Below are positions 1 to 10,329 of a DNA stretch of 64,000 bases, one piece after another. Source of the stretch: Zygnema cylindricum (taxonomy: Eukaryota; Streptophyta; Zygnematophyceae; Zygnematales; Zygnemataceae). Both the position numbers and the translations under genes were made by a program. Position 1 is the first letter of the stretch. Every line of letters starts with the position of its first letter. The stretch lies in assembly GCA_037447655.1 (NCBI GenBank), contig JBBHKE010000396.1, forward strand, positions 103,496-167,495, read 5' to 3'. The notes beneath the pieces were generated by a model that had not been told where the DNA came from, made no database searches, and saw only the letters and a list, made by a program, of their open reading frames with translations.

Positions 1-328
1 AGGAGCAACTGCCGAAGGTGGGTTACAAGGTAAAGTAATGAGCTTTTTCGAAGAAAGTTACAATCTCCGAGAAAATACACACAACTTACTCGTTTCCGAC
101 GTAAAAGAGGGGACTCAGCTCGTTAAGCGGATAAAGGTGGATCTTTAAGACTATGACCATATCTACCAACCCAGGAGAAGGAGCTATGTACAGTAAGAAG
201 AACACTAAGTCAAAGTCGAACTCCATCTCCTCTCAGACGTTGAGAAAGCCCGTATTGTGAAGGACAAAGACCACCTCTTCTACTAACGTTCAGAGAAACT
301 CGATATTATCTACGTAAAAGATATAAAT
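1..328. repeat. Left arm of a perfect 328-bp mirror repeat
   Basis: Position x equals position 689-x for every base from 1 to 328, so this arm is the sequence 361-688 written backwards without complementing. I compared all 328 positions and found no mismatch. The 32 bases between the arms (329-360) are not mirrored. The right arm is ordinary copia A pol sequence (the linker between integrase and reverse transcriptase); the left arm therefore encodes nothing on either strand. The mirror may continue left of the window. Other copies of the same pol segment in this window (for example 4420-4740) differ from 361-688 at many positions, so the perfect match points to a very recent event or a data-handling error. 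Confidence 0.95.
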
Positions 329-344
329 CTTTTTAGAGGAAAAT

Positions 345-2136
345 CCCATGTTTTTTAAGGTAAATATAGAAAATGCATCTATTATAGCTCAAAGAGACTT
401 GCAATCATCTTCTCCACCAGAAACAGGAAGTGTTATGCCCGAAAGAGTTGCAGACTCTCCTCTACCTCAAGCTGAAACTGAATCACAAGAAGAATGACAT
501 GTATCGAGGAAGAGGACCCAACCATCTATACCAGTATCAGAATTTCTAGGTGGAAATAGGCGAATTGCTCGACTCAGGGGAGAAAATGCAGCCTTTGCTC
601 ATTCAACACACATAAAAGAGCCTCTAACATTGAAAGAAGCTTTTTCGAGTAATGAAATGGAACATTGGGTGGAAGCCGTCAACGAGGAAATCTTACATTA
701 GCTGTCATTAGCGTCAATGAGGTATAAGGCTCGCCTTGTTGCTAAGGGATATAATCAAAAAGAGGGGATGAATTATGAAGAAACTTTTTCACCGTTTGCA
801 AGGATTCCATCTGTCCGCATCTTACTTACATTAGCTGCCATAGAGAATTTTGACATATATCAAATTGTTGTCAAAAATTGCCTTTTTGCATGGTGATTTA
901 GATGAGGTCATATATATGATACACTCTGAGTGTTATGAGGAAGCAGGAAAAGAAAATCTTATGTGCAGACTTTTAAAATCTTTGTATGGCCTAAAACAGG
1001 CTTTTATGCAATGGAACCGAAAGTTAGATGAGTTCTTGACAAGATTAGGATTTACAAGAATTAGCTCTGATCATTCAATATATGTGATGTGTGGTGATAA
1101 TCGTGATGAGGTGATATTCATTGCTGTGTATGTTGATGATTTACTGCTAATTAGTAGGAATAAAGAAGGAATTGCTATAGTAAAACATGCTCTTAATTCA
1201 CAATTTGAAATGAAAGATTTGGGTGAGGCAAAATATATCCTTGGTATACAAGTTGAAAGGGATAGAGAAAATAAAATCATTAAGCTAACTCAAAAAGAAG
1301 CGATAGGAAACATGTTGCAAAATTTTGTCTTGGCTGATGCCAAAGGTTGTGCAACTCCTATGGAGTATAAGCAAAACCTTGAAGGAATGGAGCATGAGTT
1401 TGGAGTAATAATAGATGAGGAACTCAGTATTGAAGAGCAAAAATATATGTCCCAAGTACCCTACAGACAAGTAGTAGGAATTCTAATTTACTTCATGAAT
1501 TGCAATAGGCTCGATATAGCTGCAGCTGTTGGTTTGTTGAGTAGAAGTTTGCAAAATCCACGAAAGAGAGATGAGGAGGCTGCAAAAAAGGTCTTAAGAT
1601 ATGTTGTTGGGACTAGAAATCTTTGGCTTACTTTGGGAGAGGACAAGGTTGGCATTAATACTTGGAGTGATGCTAGCTATGGTAATGTGCCTAGTAGGAA
1701 ATCTAAAACAAGGTATGTCATTCGGATTGGAAGTGGAACTTGTAACAAGAGTATTAAACTTCAAAAGGTCACGGCACAATTGACTATGGAAGCGGAATAC
1801 ATGGCTACGAGTGTAGCCTAGTAAGAGCTGCTTTGGATTAATGCATTTCTTCAAGAATTGGGTTTTACGCAACACGGAACACAAATAATAAGGTACAACA
1901 ATCAAGCAGCCATTTCGGTGGCTATTAACCCAAGTCACCATTTTAAGAGCAAACATATGGACATTCGGCTACATTTGGTACGATAGAAAGTATTGGCAAA
2001 AGTGGTCAAACTTTGTTATTTGGCTGATGAGAAAATGGTTGCGGACATGTTGACAAAAGCACTTCTCGCTCCTAATTTGGAGTACTGCAGAAAAGCATGT
2101 GGTCTAATGAGTAAGTCTTCTAAAGCTTAAGGGGAG
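345..2136 (+). pseudogene. Copia A1: pol remnant (linker, reverse transcriptase, RNase H)
   Basis: Degenerate Ty1/copia polyprotein. Bases 345-690 match the integrase-RT linker of other A copies, then a deletion joins to RT near 720. The longest open part is 850-1821. It carries the RT palm motif YVDDLLLISRNKE, the YILGIQVERDRE segment, and RNase H motifs WSDASYG and TMEAEYMA. Beyond the stop at 1819-1821 the frame continues to about 2130 with MDIRLHLVR, one more stop, and ADMLTKAL, the usual copia C terminus. Gag, protease and integrase are missing. A polypurine tract (AAGGGGAG, 2129-2136) leads into the LTR. Several stops and a deletion make it non-functional. Confidence 0.9.
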
Positions 2137-2820
2137 TATTGAAAAGTAAGATTAGTAAGTCTTAGAAATTTGAGTTTAGGACTTAGAATATTTTAAGAAT
2201 ATCAACTGTTCAATATTGACCAAATTTAGTGTTGATTTTTTCATAGTATCTACACGAATTGTTATCTTTAAGTTAATTAGTGTGTAGGGCCGCCAATGAA
2301 TGTAGACGTGATAAGAATCACCTGGATTTTTAGGGTATAGATATTGTTAGTGGACAATTCTGTTCCAAATACTTAGATTTTTGTCTGTAGTGTGTATGGT
2401 GAACCAAGTACATACGTTTTAGATGATTTCTAGATCTTTTAGATGTTTTTTAGAACTTTGAGTATTTAGTTCAATTAGGATTGATCAGTTCTATACACAA
2501 TGTACTTTCTACAGAAGAATTAAGGAAATGAGAGCACTGAGTGCAATTTAATGTGTTTTATGCTTTATTGTCTCTAATTTGTTTGTAATACATGTTTGTT
2601 TGATTGAAATACATCTTTCGTTTCGAGTTACATATCTTACACTATATATCTAGTCTTCTAGGCATTTCTCTTTGGGTTTGCTTCCGCTAATATGTTTGAT
2701 AATAGCTCAGCTCATATTGCAAGTGCTCCTATTAGCCCTAGTGCTCAACCTGCAGACAGCAAGTTTGACTCTTAGTGGGAGTGGATCATAGGCGAGTCTT
2801 AATGCCCATGACCTATAACA
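2137..2820 (+). repeat. LTR of copia family A (3' LTR of A1)
   Basis: The LTR begins right after the polypurine tract with TATTGAAAAG (probably a mutated TGTTG) and ends in ATAACA. Homologous copies lie at 16261-16896 (+), 6131-6670 (+, partial and duplicated) and 7430-7948 (-). Near its 3' end it holds an ATG at 2691 that opens gag (MFDNSSAHIASAPISPS in this copy). The gag start is therefore part of the LTR. All copies stop at the same point, after CATGACCTTCAACA or a variant, which fixes the LTR boundary. Confidence 0.8.
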
Positions 2821-2841
2821 ACTAAAGCTTACTTTTCAATA
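2821..2841 (-). repeat. Inverted 21-bp LTR-A start abutting the LTR end
   Basis: The 21 bases are the reverse complement of the first bases of LTR A (TATTGAAAAGTAAG followed by CTTTAGT as in the 16261 copy). They sit directly against the 3' terminus of the LTR, giving LTR-end to inverted-LTR-start contact. This could come from auto-integration or rearranged cDNA. Confidence 0.55.
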
Positions 2842-2848
2842 ATACGAG

Positions 2849-3671
2849 GTAGATTTTTAGGGTATGATGATCATGGGAAGGGTTATAAAGTATATGATAT
2901 TAACAGAAACATAATTGTGGTAGCCAGAAACATCATAGTGAAGGATGAGGGAAAAAGAGTAGATGTATTTAGTCAATGTAGCGATGAAAAGAAAAGTCGA
3001 AGTGTTGATTATATCTTTTTGGAGGAAAATCCCATGTTTTTCAAGAAAAATGTAGAAAATGCATCTAGTTTAGCTCAAAGTAACTTGCAATCAACTTCTC
3101 CACCAGAAATAGGAAGTGTTATGCTTGAAAGAGTTGTAGACTCTCCTTTACCCCAAGCCGAAAATAAACCAGAAGAATAATCACATGTATCAAGGAGGAG
3201 GACTCAACCATCTATACCAACAACCAAATTTCCAGATGGAGTTAGGTGAAGTGCATAACTCAGGGGGAGAAAGTGCAGCCTTTGCTCACTCAGTACACAC
3301 AGAAGAGCCTCTATCGTTAACAGAAGCTTTTTCGAGTAATGAAAGGGGAACAGTGGGTGGAAGCGGTTAATGAGGAAATGAAGTCCATCAAAGAGGCCCA
3401 AACATGGGATCTGGTGGAACTTCCTCTTGGAAGAAAGGCTATTGGAAGTAAATGGGTGTTTAAGTTAAATTAAAACCCATGATAAGGTATATAATCAAAA
3501 GGAGGGGATAGATTATGAAGAAACATTTATACCGGTTGTAAGGTTTCGATCTGTCCGCATCTTACTTACATTAGCTGCCAGAGAGGATTTTGACATCCAC
3601 CAATTGGATGTCAAAACTGCAATTTTTCATGGTGATTTAGATGAGGTCATTTATATGAAACAGCCAGAGGG
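2849..3671 (+). pseudogene. Copia A2: pol fragment (integrase tail, linker, RT start)
   Basis: Starts inside the integrase C terminus (FLGYDDHGKGYKVYDI) and continues through the acidic linker (2917-3180, then a stop and frame change) to the KSIKEAQTWDLVELP segment. A deletion of about 30 bases near 3478 removes the [12 protein letters not shown] coding stretch. RT resumes (YEETF, then DVKTAIFHGDLDEVIYMKQPEG) and breaks off at 3671. Several stops are present. It joins directly to another A copy at a GGTATC-like overlap. Confidence 0.8.
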
Positions 3672-5654
3672 TATCCATCTGTGGGAGGTGCTAAGTTTAT
3701 GTTTAACTTTACTGATGACTATAGTAGATTTACTACAGTTTATTTTTTGAGAAGTAAGGATGAAGTTTTTTCAAAATTTAAAGAGTATAAGGCTGGGGTT
3801 GAGAATCTACATGAGAAAAAGATAGCGCGATTTAGATCTGATAATGGAGGGGAGTACATTTCTAATGAGTTTGCAGAATTCCTAAAATTGTATGAAATCT
3901 CACGTCAACTAACCGTTCTTTATTCTCCGGAACAAAACGGTGTTTCAAAAAGGATGAATAGGACCATATCAGAGTGTGTTAGGACAATGATGGCTGATAT
4001 GGACATAGATTTCAAATTTTGGGCAGAGGCTATACATTGTGCAGCTTATGTGAGAAACAGGCTAGAAACAAGGGCAGTAAAAGATAAAACTTTTTATGAA
4101 ATGTGGATAGGACACAAACCAGATGTAAGTCACGTCAAAGTGTTTGGAAGTAAGGTATTCTTGCTAGATAATGATCCACAAAAATGGAAATTAGAGCCAA
4201 AAGGCATACCAGGTATATTTTTAGGGTATGATGATCATGCCAAGGGTTATAAAGTATATGACATTAAGAGAAATAGAGTTGTGGTAGCCAGAAACATCAT
4301 AGTGAAGGATGAGGGAAAAGGAGTAGATGTATTTAGTTAATGTAGCGATGAAAAGAAAAGTCGAAGTGTTGATTTTATCTTTTTAGAGGAAAATTCCATG
4401 TTTTTCAAAAAAAATGTAGAAATTGCATCTAGTTTAGCTCAAAGTAACTTGCAATCATCTTCTCCACCAGAAATAGGAAGTGTTATGCCCGAAAGAGTTG
4501 CTGACTCTCCTCTACCTCAAGCCGAAACTGAATCACAAGAAGAATCACATGTATCAAGGAGGAGGACTCAACCATCTATACCAGCGACCGAATTTCCAGG
4601 TGGAGTTAGGCGAAGTGCACGACTCAGGGGAGAAAGTGCAGCCTTTGCTCACTCAACACACACAAAAGAGCCTCTAACGTTAACGGAAGCTTTTTTGAGT
4701 AATGAAAGGGAACACTGGGTGGAAGTGGTTAATGAGGAAATGAAGTCCATCATGGAGGCCCAAACATGGGATCTGGTGAAACTTCCTCTTAGAATAAATG
4801 CTATTAGAAGTAAATGGGTGTTTAAATTAAAATTAAACCATGATAATACCATAAACACGTATAAGGCTCGCTTGGTTGCTAAGGGGTATAATCAAAAGTA
4901 GGGGATAGATTATGAAGAAACATTTTCACCGGTTATAAGGTTTCCATCTGTCCGCATCTTACTTACATTAGCAGCTATAGAGGATTTTGACATCCACCAA
5001 ATGGATGTCAAATTTGCATTTTTGAATGGTGATTTAGATGAGGTCATTTATATGAAGCAGCCTGAGGGTTATGAGGAAGCAAGAAAAGAAAATCTTGTGT
5101 GCATAATTTTAAAATCTTTGTATGGCCTAAAACAGGCCCCTAGGCAATGGAACCGAAAGTTAGATGAGTTCTTGACAAGATTAGGATTTACTAGAATTAG
5201 TTCAGATCATTTAGTATTTGGATGTGTGGTGATAATCTTAATGAGGTGATATTCATTGCTGAGTATGTTGATGATTTGCTACTAATTAGTAGGAACAAAG
5301 AAGGAATTGCAAGAGTAAAACACGCTCTTAATTCAAAATTTGAAATGAAGGATTTGGGTGAGGCTAAATACATTCTTGGCATACAGGTTGAAAGAGATAG
5401 AGAAAAGAAAATCATTAAGCTAACTCAAAAAGAAGCGATAAGAAACATGTTGGAAAAATTTGGTTTGGCTGATGCCAAAGGTTGTGCAATTCCTATGGAG
5501 TATAAGCAAAAACTTGTAGGAATGAAGCATGAGTTTGGAGTCATAATAGATGAGGAACTCAGTGCAGAAGAGCAAAATTTTATGTCCCAAGTACCCTACA
5601 AACAAGTAGTAACAAGTCTGATTTACTTCATGAATTGTACTAGGCCTTACTTTA
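3672..5654 (+). pseudogene. Copia A3: pol fragment (integrase to mid-RT), cut by LTR B
   Basis: Integrase core at 3681-4340 shows FTDDYSRF, FRSDNGGEY and SPEQNGVSKRMNR (the D, D and E positions; K-R replaces the usual A-E-R, so the last acidic residue is altered). The linker follows at 4398-4901 after a stop. RT pieces lie at 5001-5249 (QMDVKFAFLNGDLDEVIYM) and 5222-5654 (YVDDLLLISRNKE with a frameshift near 5225). The reading frame is interrupted after MNCTRP, where a family B LTR begins. It lacks gag, protease and RNase H. Confidence 0.85.
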
Positions 5655-5914
5655 TTGTGAAGTTGGCCGGTTTTATCAAAGTTCTGGCAGACTGTTTTTC
5701 TGCAACTTTGACCAGATGATGTGATCACTCTATTTTTTTTTTTTGTGTGAAACTTTGTAAGGTTATTCTATAGCCTAGAAAATATTTTTGGTTGTAGTTT
5801 TAGCTTGTTTTGTTATTTCTGTAGAATTCTGTGTTGATTCAAAGTAGGCTGTTTTTGGGTAGTCTTTAGTGCTTCCGAGGGTAAATCCATGGCTGAAAAT
5901 GGCTATGGACAACA
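5655..5914 (+). repeat. LTR of copia family B
   Basis: Begins TGTGAAGTTGG directly at the break in copia A3 pol and ends TGGACAACA, followed at once by a primer-binding site. A second, inverted partial copy (7949-8170) matches it over about 180 bp, with signposts such as GGCAGACTGTTTTT, GTGTGATCACT-like and GAAACTTTGTRA. Its last 26 bases contain the gag ATG (5889). Confidence 0.7.
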
Positions 5915-6130
5915 GGTTATGGGCTCACGCCCATGGCTACCCATATTGGATGAATCCTACTTACCCATATTTGATGGAACTGAATATTATTGTCGGAGGA
6001 GTATTATGGAAAGCTACTTCAAGTTGAGGAAGCTGATGGATGTAGTGGATGGGACATGTGTCGAAACATCGGCTGAATGGGAGGAGAAAAACCTGGAGTG
6101 CTTGAGGATCATCAAGCTATCTATGACTGA
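5889..6130 (+). pseudogene. Copia B gag, N-terminal fragment
   Basis: The frame starts at the ATG inside the LTR and crosses the primer site: MAENGYGQQVMGSRPWLPI, then a repeated LPIFDGTEYYCRRSIMESYF. This matches the copia gag pattern PIFDG..Y.YW...M...F seen in the other families here, although W is replaced by R. Homology stops near residue 81 (LSMTEKF), where an LTR-A segment has been joined. Only the N-terminal third of gag is left. Confidence 0.7.
5915..5926 (+). promoter_or_regulatory. Primer-binding site, half initiator-tRNA type (family B)
   Basis: GGTTATGGGCTC touches the LTR terminus. It pairs with the anticodon loop and stem of initiator tRNA-Met (GGGCCCAUAACC) except at one base. 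It lies inside the gag frame and encodes part of QQVMG. Confidence 0.7.
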
Positions 6131-6670
6131 AAAATTTGCTTATAGTACATGTTTTGTTTGGTTGAAAGACCTTTTCATTTGTAGTTACTTATCATACAGG
6201 ATTTATCTAGTCTAACAGGTATTCCTCTTTAGGTTTGCTTCTGCTAACATGTGTGACAATGGCTCAGCTCCCACTGCAAGTGCTCCTATTAGGCCTAGTG
6301 CTCCACCTGCTCCTCCAGGGACAAATATCCCAGCTGGTGGAAGTGTGACTCCTAGTGGGAGTGGATCACAACCGAGTCTAAATGCCCATGACCTTCAACA
6401 TGATTTGCTTATAGTACATGTTTTGTTTGGTTGAAAGACCTTTTTCGTTTGTAGTTACTTCTCATACAGGATTTATCTAGTCTAACAGGTATTCCTCTTT
6501 GGGTTTGCTTCTGCTAACATGTGTGACAATGGCTCAGCTCCCACTGCAAGTGCTCCTATTAGCCCTAGTGCTCCACCTGCTCCTCCAGGGAAGAATATCC
6601 CAGCAGGTGCAAGTGTGACTCCTAGTGTGAGTGGATCACAGCCGAGTCTAAATGCCAATGACCTTCAACA
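6131..6670 (+). repeat. Tandem duplication of a 270-bp LTR-A 3' segment
   Basis: Two head-to-tail units, 6131-6400 and 6401-6670, are each the last 270 bp of LTR A. Each ends in ACCTTCAACA and each contains the gag start (ATG at 6249 and 6519; MCDNGSAPTASAPI). By eye they are about 96% identical. Neither is followed by a primer site. The segment from 6671 to 6786 has no recognised feature. Confidence 0.85.
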
Positions 6671-6786
6671 TTGCTTTCGTCCAATCCAAAGTGAAAAATT
6701 CATTTGGCTTTCGCACTTTTGTATGCATTGCACATTATAAACACATGCCCTTTTTTATCACGGTAATAACATGTCAAAGGTGCCCT

Positions 6787-7581
6787 TCAAGGACCCCTTC
6801 CTTTGACACTGCAACTGCTAATCTTAGAATCTGAAAACTGGTTAGCTAGTGTCTGAACAGACTTACTACTACCTCTTTGTGACATCTGGTTAGCTTCTTC
6901 ACTCAAAATAAGGTGAATTGCTAATGCTATGTTCCATTGTTGTTGTGGAATGGCCCGAAGCCTATCCATGGCTCCCTTATATTCATCGGGCAAAGTTCTC
7001 ATCAACAACATAGCCTACTGAGGTGGTGAAAAGTCCCCACCTGCACTAGTACTCTGAAGGAACAACCTTTTCATAACATGGCAGTGATCTAACATACTAC
7101 CTCCTGAATACTTAACTTCAAAAATCTGAGTGGCTATGTTATTCTGGATAGTAACGTCTAGCTGAACATACATAGCACGTACACTAAACCAAACATCAGA
7201 TAATTTCTTCATCTCAAGATATGACATTACCAAGTCTTTTGTCATTGAATGCTTCTAGACGTTGAGGCAGTGGAGATTCTTCTTTCTCCAATCTGGAGCG
7301 GTCACATCCGCTGTTCCTTCCACAATGGGTGACAAGTCCCTCTCCTCGAAATATGAGCTCAACATATCTTCCCAGTATAAGTAATCAATTCCGTCAAAAA
7401 CAGGCAATTTGGGTCGTGGGTCCATAACCTGTTGAAAGTCATGGGCATTTAGACTCGGCTGTAATCCACTCTCACTAGGAGTCACACTTGCACCTACTGG
7501 GATATTCGTCCTTGGAGGAGCAGGTGGAGCACTAGGGCTATTAGGAGCACTTGCAGCGCGAGCTAAGCCATTATCAAACAT
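6787..7581 (-). pseudogene. Copia A gag (reverse orientation), two stops
   Basis: Three consecutive open segments on the minus strand form one gag. 7581-7255 starts with an LTR-encoded proline/alanine-rich head and crosses the primer site (QQVMDPRPKLPVFDGIDYLYWEDM). 7245-7015 contains the SDVWFSVRAMY and EVKYSGGSMLD segments typical of copia gag (UBN2-like). 7011-6787 contains LLMRTLPDEYKGAMDRL. The zinc knuckle and the rest of the polyprotein are absent. The frame is kept across single stop codons, so the decay is by point mutation. Confidence 0.85.
7415..7429 (-). promoter_or_regulatory. Primer-binding site, half initiator-tRNA type (family A)
   Basis: On the minus strand the LTR end TTTCAACA is followed by GGTTATGGACCCACG. 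This matches the complement of the initiator tRNA-Met anticodon region with one internal mismatch (A for G at position 9) and a terminal one. It is translated in gag as QVMDP. Confidence 0.75.
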
Positions 7582-8170
7582 GTTAGTTAAAGAAAACCCA
7601 AAGAGGAATGCTTAGTAGACTAGATCTATAGTGTAAGATATGTAACTCCAAATGAAAGAGGTCTTTCAACCACATAAACATGTACTACAAGCAAATCAAA
7701 GACAATATAGCACAAAACACCTTAAACTACACTCAGTGCTCTCATTTCCTTAACTCTTATGTAGAATGTACATTCTGTATCAAACTGATCATTTCTAATT
7801 GAATTAAGTACTCTAACGATCTTCAAAATATCTAAAACGTATGTACAAGGTTCAATAGAGAGTCTACTGACAAAAATCTAAGTGGTGGACCACAATTGTC
7901 CACTAATAATATCTATACCCTAAAAACCCGGGTGATTCTTATCACGTTCCAAAAAATAGCTGACTGTTCTCAAACAAACCAGGTAGACTTCTCACAGAAT
8001 TGTACAGAGATAACAGAACAAACTGAAACTACACACACATATGTTTTCTAGATCATAGAATATTTGTCACAAAGTTTCATATCAAAAAATCAATCACAGT
8101 GATCACACCTATAGGTCAAATATGCAAAAAAACAGTCTGCCATTACCTTGATAAACTTGACTGTAATGAT
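7430..8170 (-). repeat. Chimeric LTR: family A part (7430-7948) joined to family B part (7949-8170)
   Basis: Read on the minus strand, 7948-7430 matches LTR A from its 2307-equivalent to its 3' end, including TTTAGGGTATAGATATT and the gag ATG at 7581. Upstream, 8170-7949 matches LTR B (5655-5840). The junction near 7948 has no obvious spacer. The LTR thus has a B-type upstream (promoter side) and an A-type downstream and gag part. This could be template switching or later recombination. Confidence 0.7.
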
Positions 8171-8480
8171 CAAATTACTAAATGTACGGAGACATACCAG
8201 CCGTACGTTATCTACCACCTACCTAAATTATTGTGACATTGCATCCTTCGCCATAAATGTCGCTGACTTATTAAACGTCCACTTGTCAAATAAGACGCTC
8301 TATACGTTCGCTCCCCCAATCCGTGAATCCATTCAAATAATGCACCCGTATCCATTATACATCTATATCAAATTACGTAAACTTATGATTTGTTTTCTTC
8401 CCCAAAGTACGTACGCTCATACTGTATTATTAAGGCTAAACTAAAATAGTGTTGTATGAAATTAAATCTTTAAAAAAACA
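8171..8480. other. No feature recognised
   Basis: AT-rich unique-looking sequence between the reversed chimeric LTR and the satellite. The 98-codon open frame at 8148-8444 starts inside the LTR-B copy and has no recognisable motif; I treat it as chance. Confidence 0.5.
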
Positions 8481-9100
8481 CAAACAACAATAGTGCTATC
8501 AAATAATTTTCATTGTTAACGCTCACAAAAATAGTTAAAAAAAAACCCTAAAACATGTTTCTAACACAAATTTGAGTTTGCGCTAACAAAGATGTTTTTA
8601 ACAAGCAACGTTTTTTGTTCGTGGTCACAAAAAGAGGTAAAATAAACTACGTAATTTGTTTATAACACAAGTTTGTGTTTGCGCTAAAAACTATAGTGGT
8701 AACAAACACATTATAATGTTAACGCTCACAAAAATAGTTAAAAAAAACCTAAACCATGTTTCTAACACAAATCTGAATTTGCACTAACAAAGATATTTGT
8801 CACAAACAATGTTTACTGTTCGCGGTCACAAAAAGAGGTAAAATATACTCTGAACCATGTTTATAACACAAGATTGTGTTTGCGCTAACAACAATGTTGG
8901 TGAGACACTCTTTATATTTTTAACGCTCACAAAAATATTTAAAAAAAACCCTAAACCATGTTTCTAACACAAATTTGAGTTTGAGCTAACAAAGATATTT
9001 GTAACAAAAAACATTTATTGTTCATCGTCACAAAAAAAGGTAAAATAAACTCAGAACCATGTTTATAAAACAAGTTTAAGTTTGCGCTAACAACAATTAG
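8481..9100. repeat. Satellite-like array, about 200-bp period made of two 100-bp halves
   Basis: The phrase AACGCTCACAAAAATA recurs at 8518, 8722 and 8922, giving periods of 204 and 200 bp. Each unit has two related halves, one with CTAACACAAATTTGAGTTTG and one with ATAACACAAGTTTGTGTTTG, both followed by CGCTAA. The ancestral monomer is therefore about 100 bp, present about six times and organised as dimers. The first half of each dimer contains a plant-telomere-like ACCCTAAA or a variant. Confidence 0.85.
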
Positions 9101-9109
9101 TTGTAATTG

Positions 9110-10165
9110 GAAATCTATATTTCAGTGGATAGGGCTGTAACAGGAGACTTAAATAACAGTAGAATTTGAAGTTAGATGAGTTTTTGACTGGGCTAAGTTC
9201 TAAGAGAATTATCTCAGATCATTCTATATATGTCTTACAAGTGGAGGATGGGATACTATACATTGCTATATATGTCGATTACTTATTATTAATAAGTAAG
9301 TCAATGGATGAAATAAACCGCATTAAAGCGGCTTTAAGTTCTTGGTTTGCGATCAAAGACCTCGGTGAGGCCAAGTACATCTTAGGAATACACGTAGAAA
9401 GAGGCAACAAAAGGCTGATTATGTTGACACAAAAAGAAGCAATAGGTAATATGCTGAAAAGATTTGAAATGAAATATGTAAAAGGATCTATCACTCTTAT
9501 GGAATTCAGACATAAATTGGAAGGAAGGGATTCAAATTCAGGTAATTTGGTCTGTGAGAGTCTATAGTCTATGGAGGAGGAGTTTATGGCTTCAAAGCCA
9601 TATAGACAGGTAGTTCGAAGTCTTATATATTTTATACACTATAAAAGACCTGATATAGCAGCAGTTGTGGGGGTCTTGAGTAGAAGTCTGCATAATCCTA
9701 AAACGGCCGACTAAGAAGCAGCAAAATGGGTGTTGAGATATCTTGCAAGTACTCGAAATCTTAAGCTTGTACTCGGAGAGAGGAAAAGTGAAAATACACA
9801 CGTGGAGCGATGCTAGCTATGGGGACATGCCAATCGGAAAATCTACAACTGGTTTTGTTCTTAAGATTAGATATGGAACTTGCTGCTGAGTAGCAAACTA
9901 CAAAAGGTTACAGCTCAATCCACAATGGAGTCAGAATACATGGCAGCAGCTATTGCCCTCAAAGAGCTCTTATGGGTTAAGTCTATTTTACAAAAACTTG
10001 GGTAAATGCAAACAAGTCCTCAGTCTATTGGTGTGACAACCAAGTAGCCATTGCCCATGCCTCTAACCCCAGTCATCATTTTAAAAGCAAACACATAGAT
10101 GTTAGAATTCACTTTGTCATAAAAAAAATGCTTGCAAGAGCCATTAAATTGTGTTATTAACCGGA
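9110..10165 (+). pseudogene. Copia pol remnant (RT and RNase H)
   Basis: An RT fragment opens at 9166 (LKLDEFLTGLS; YVDYLLLISKSMDEINRIK, with the second catalytic Asp of YVDD changed to Y), followed by YILGIHVER and LTQKEAIGNMLKRFEM. After a stop at 9565 the homology continues with PYRQVVRSLIYF, DIAAVVGVLSRS, WSDASYGDMP and the RNase H region to about 10165. It resembles families C and E more than A (SKSMDEIN versus SRNKEGI). No LTR was found at either side. The next 160 bases have no recognised feature. Confidence 0.85.
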
Positions 10166-10329
10166 TGAGAAGATGCATGCACAAATAGGAGAGGCAGAAG
10201 GACCACGAATAGGAATGAGTGCATAGGAAGGTAAAAAGATCTCCCCTCTTCCTTCCTTTCCCCAACAAGCCGAGGAAAGGGGGTTGGGTGTTTGGTTTAT
10301 CGGGTCGATGCCCCAATTTTATAATCTCC

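Noticed and set aside
1-345. An ordinary inverted repeat or reversed transposon fragment at the window start
   Set aside because: The reverse complement of 1-328 does not match copia A; only the plain reversal does.
8481-9100. CRISPR-like array
   Set aside because: The repeat is a continuous dimeric satellite without unique spacers, in a eukaryotic context.
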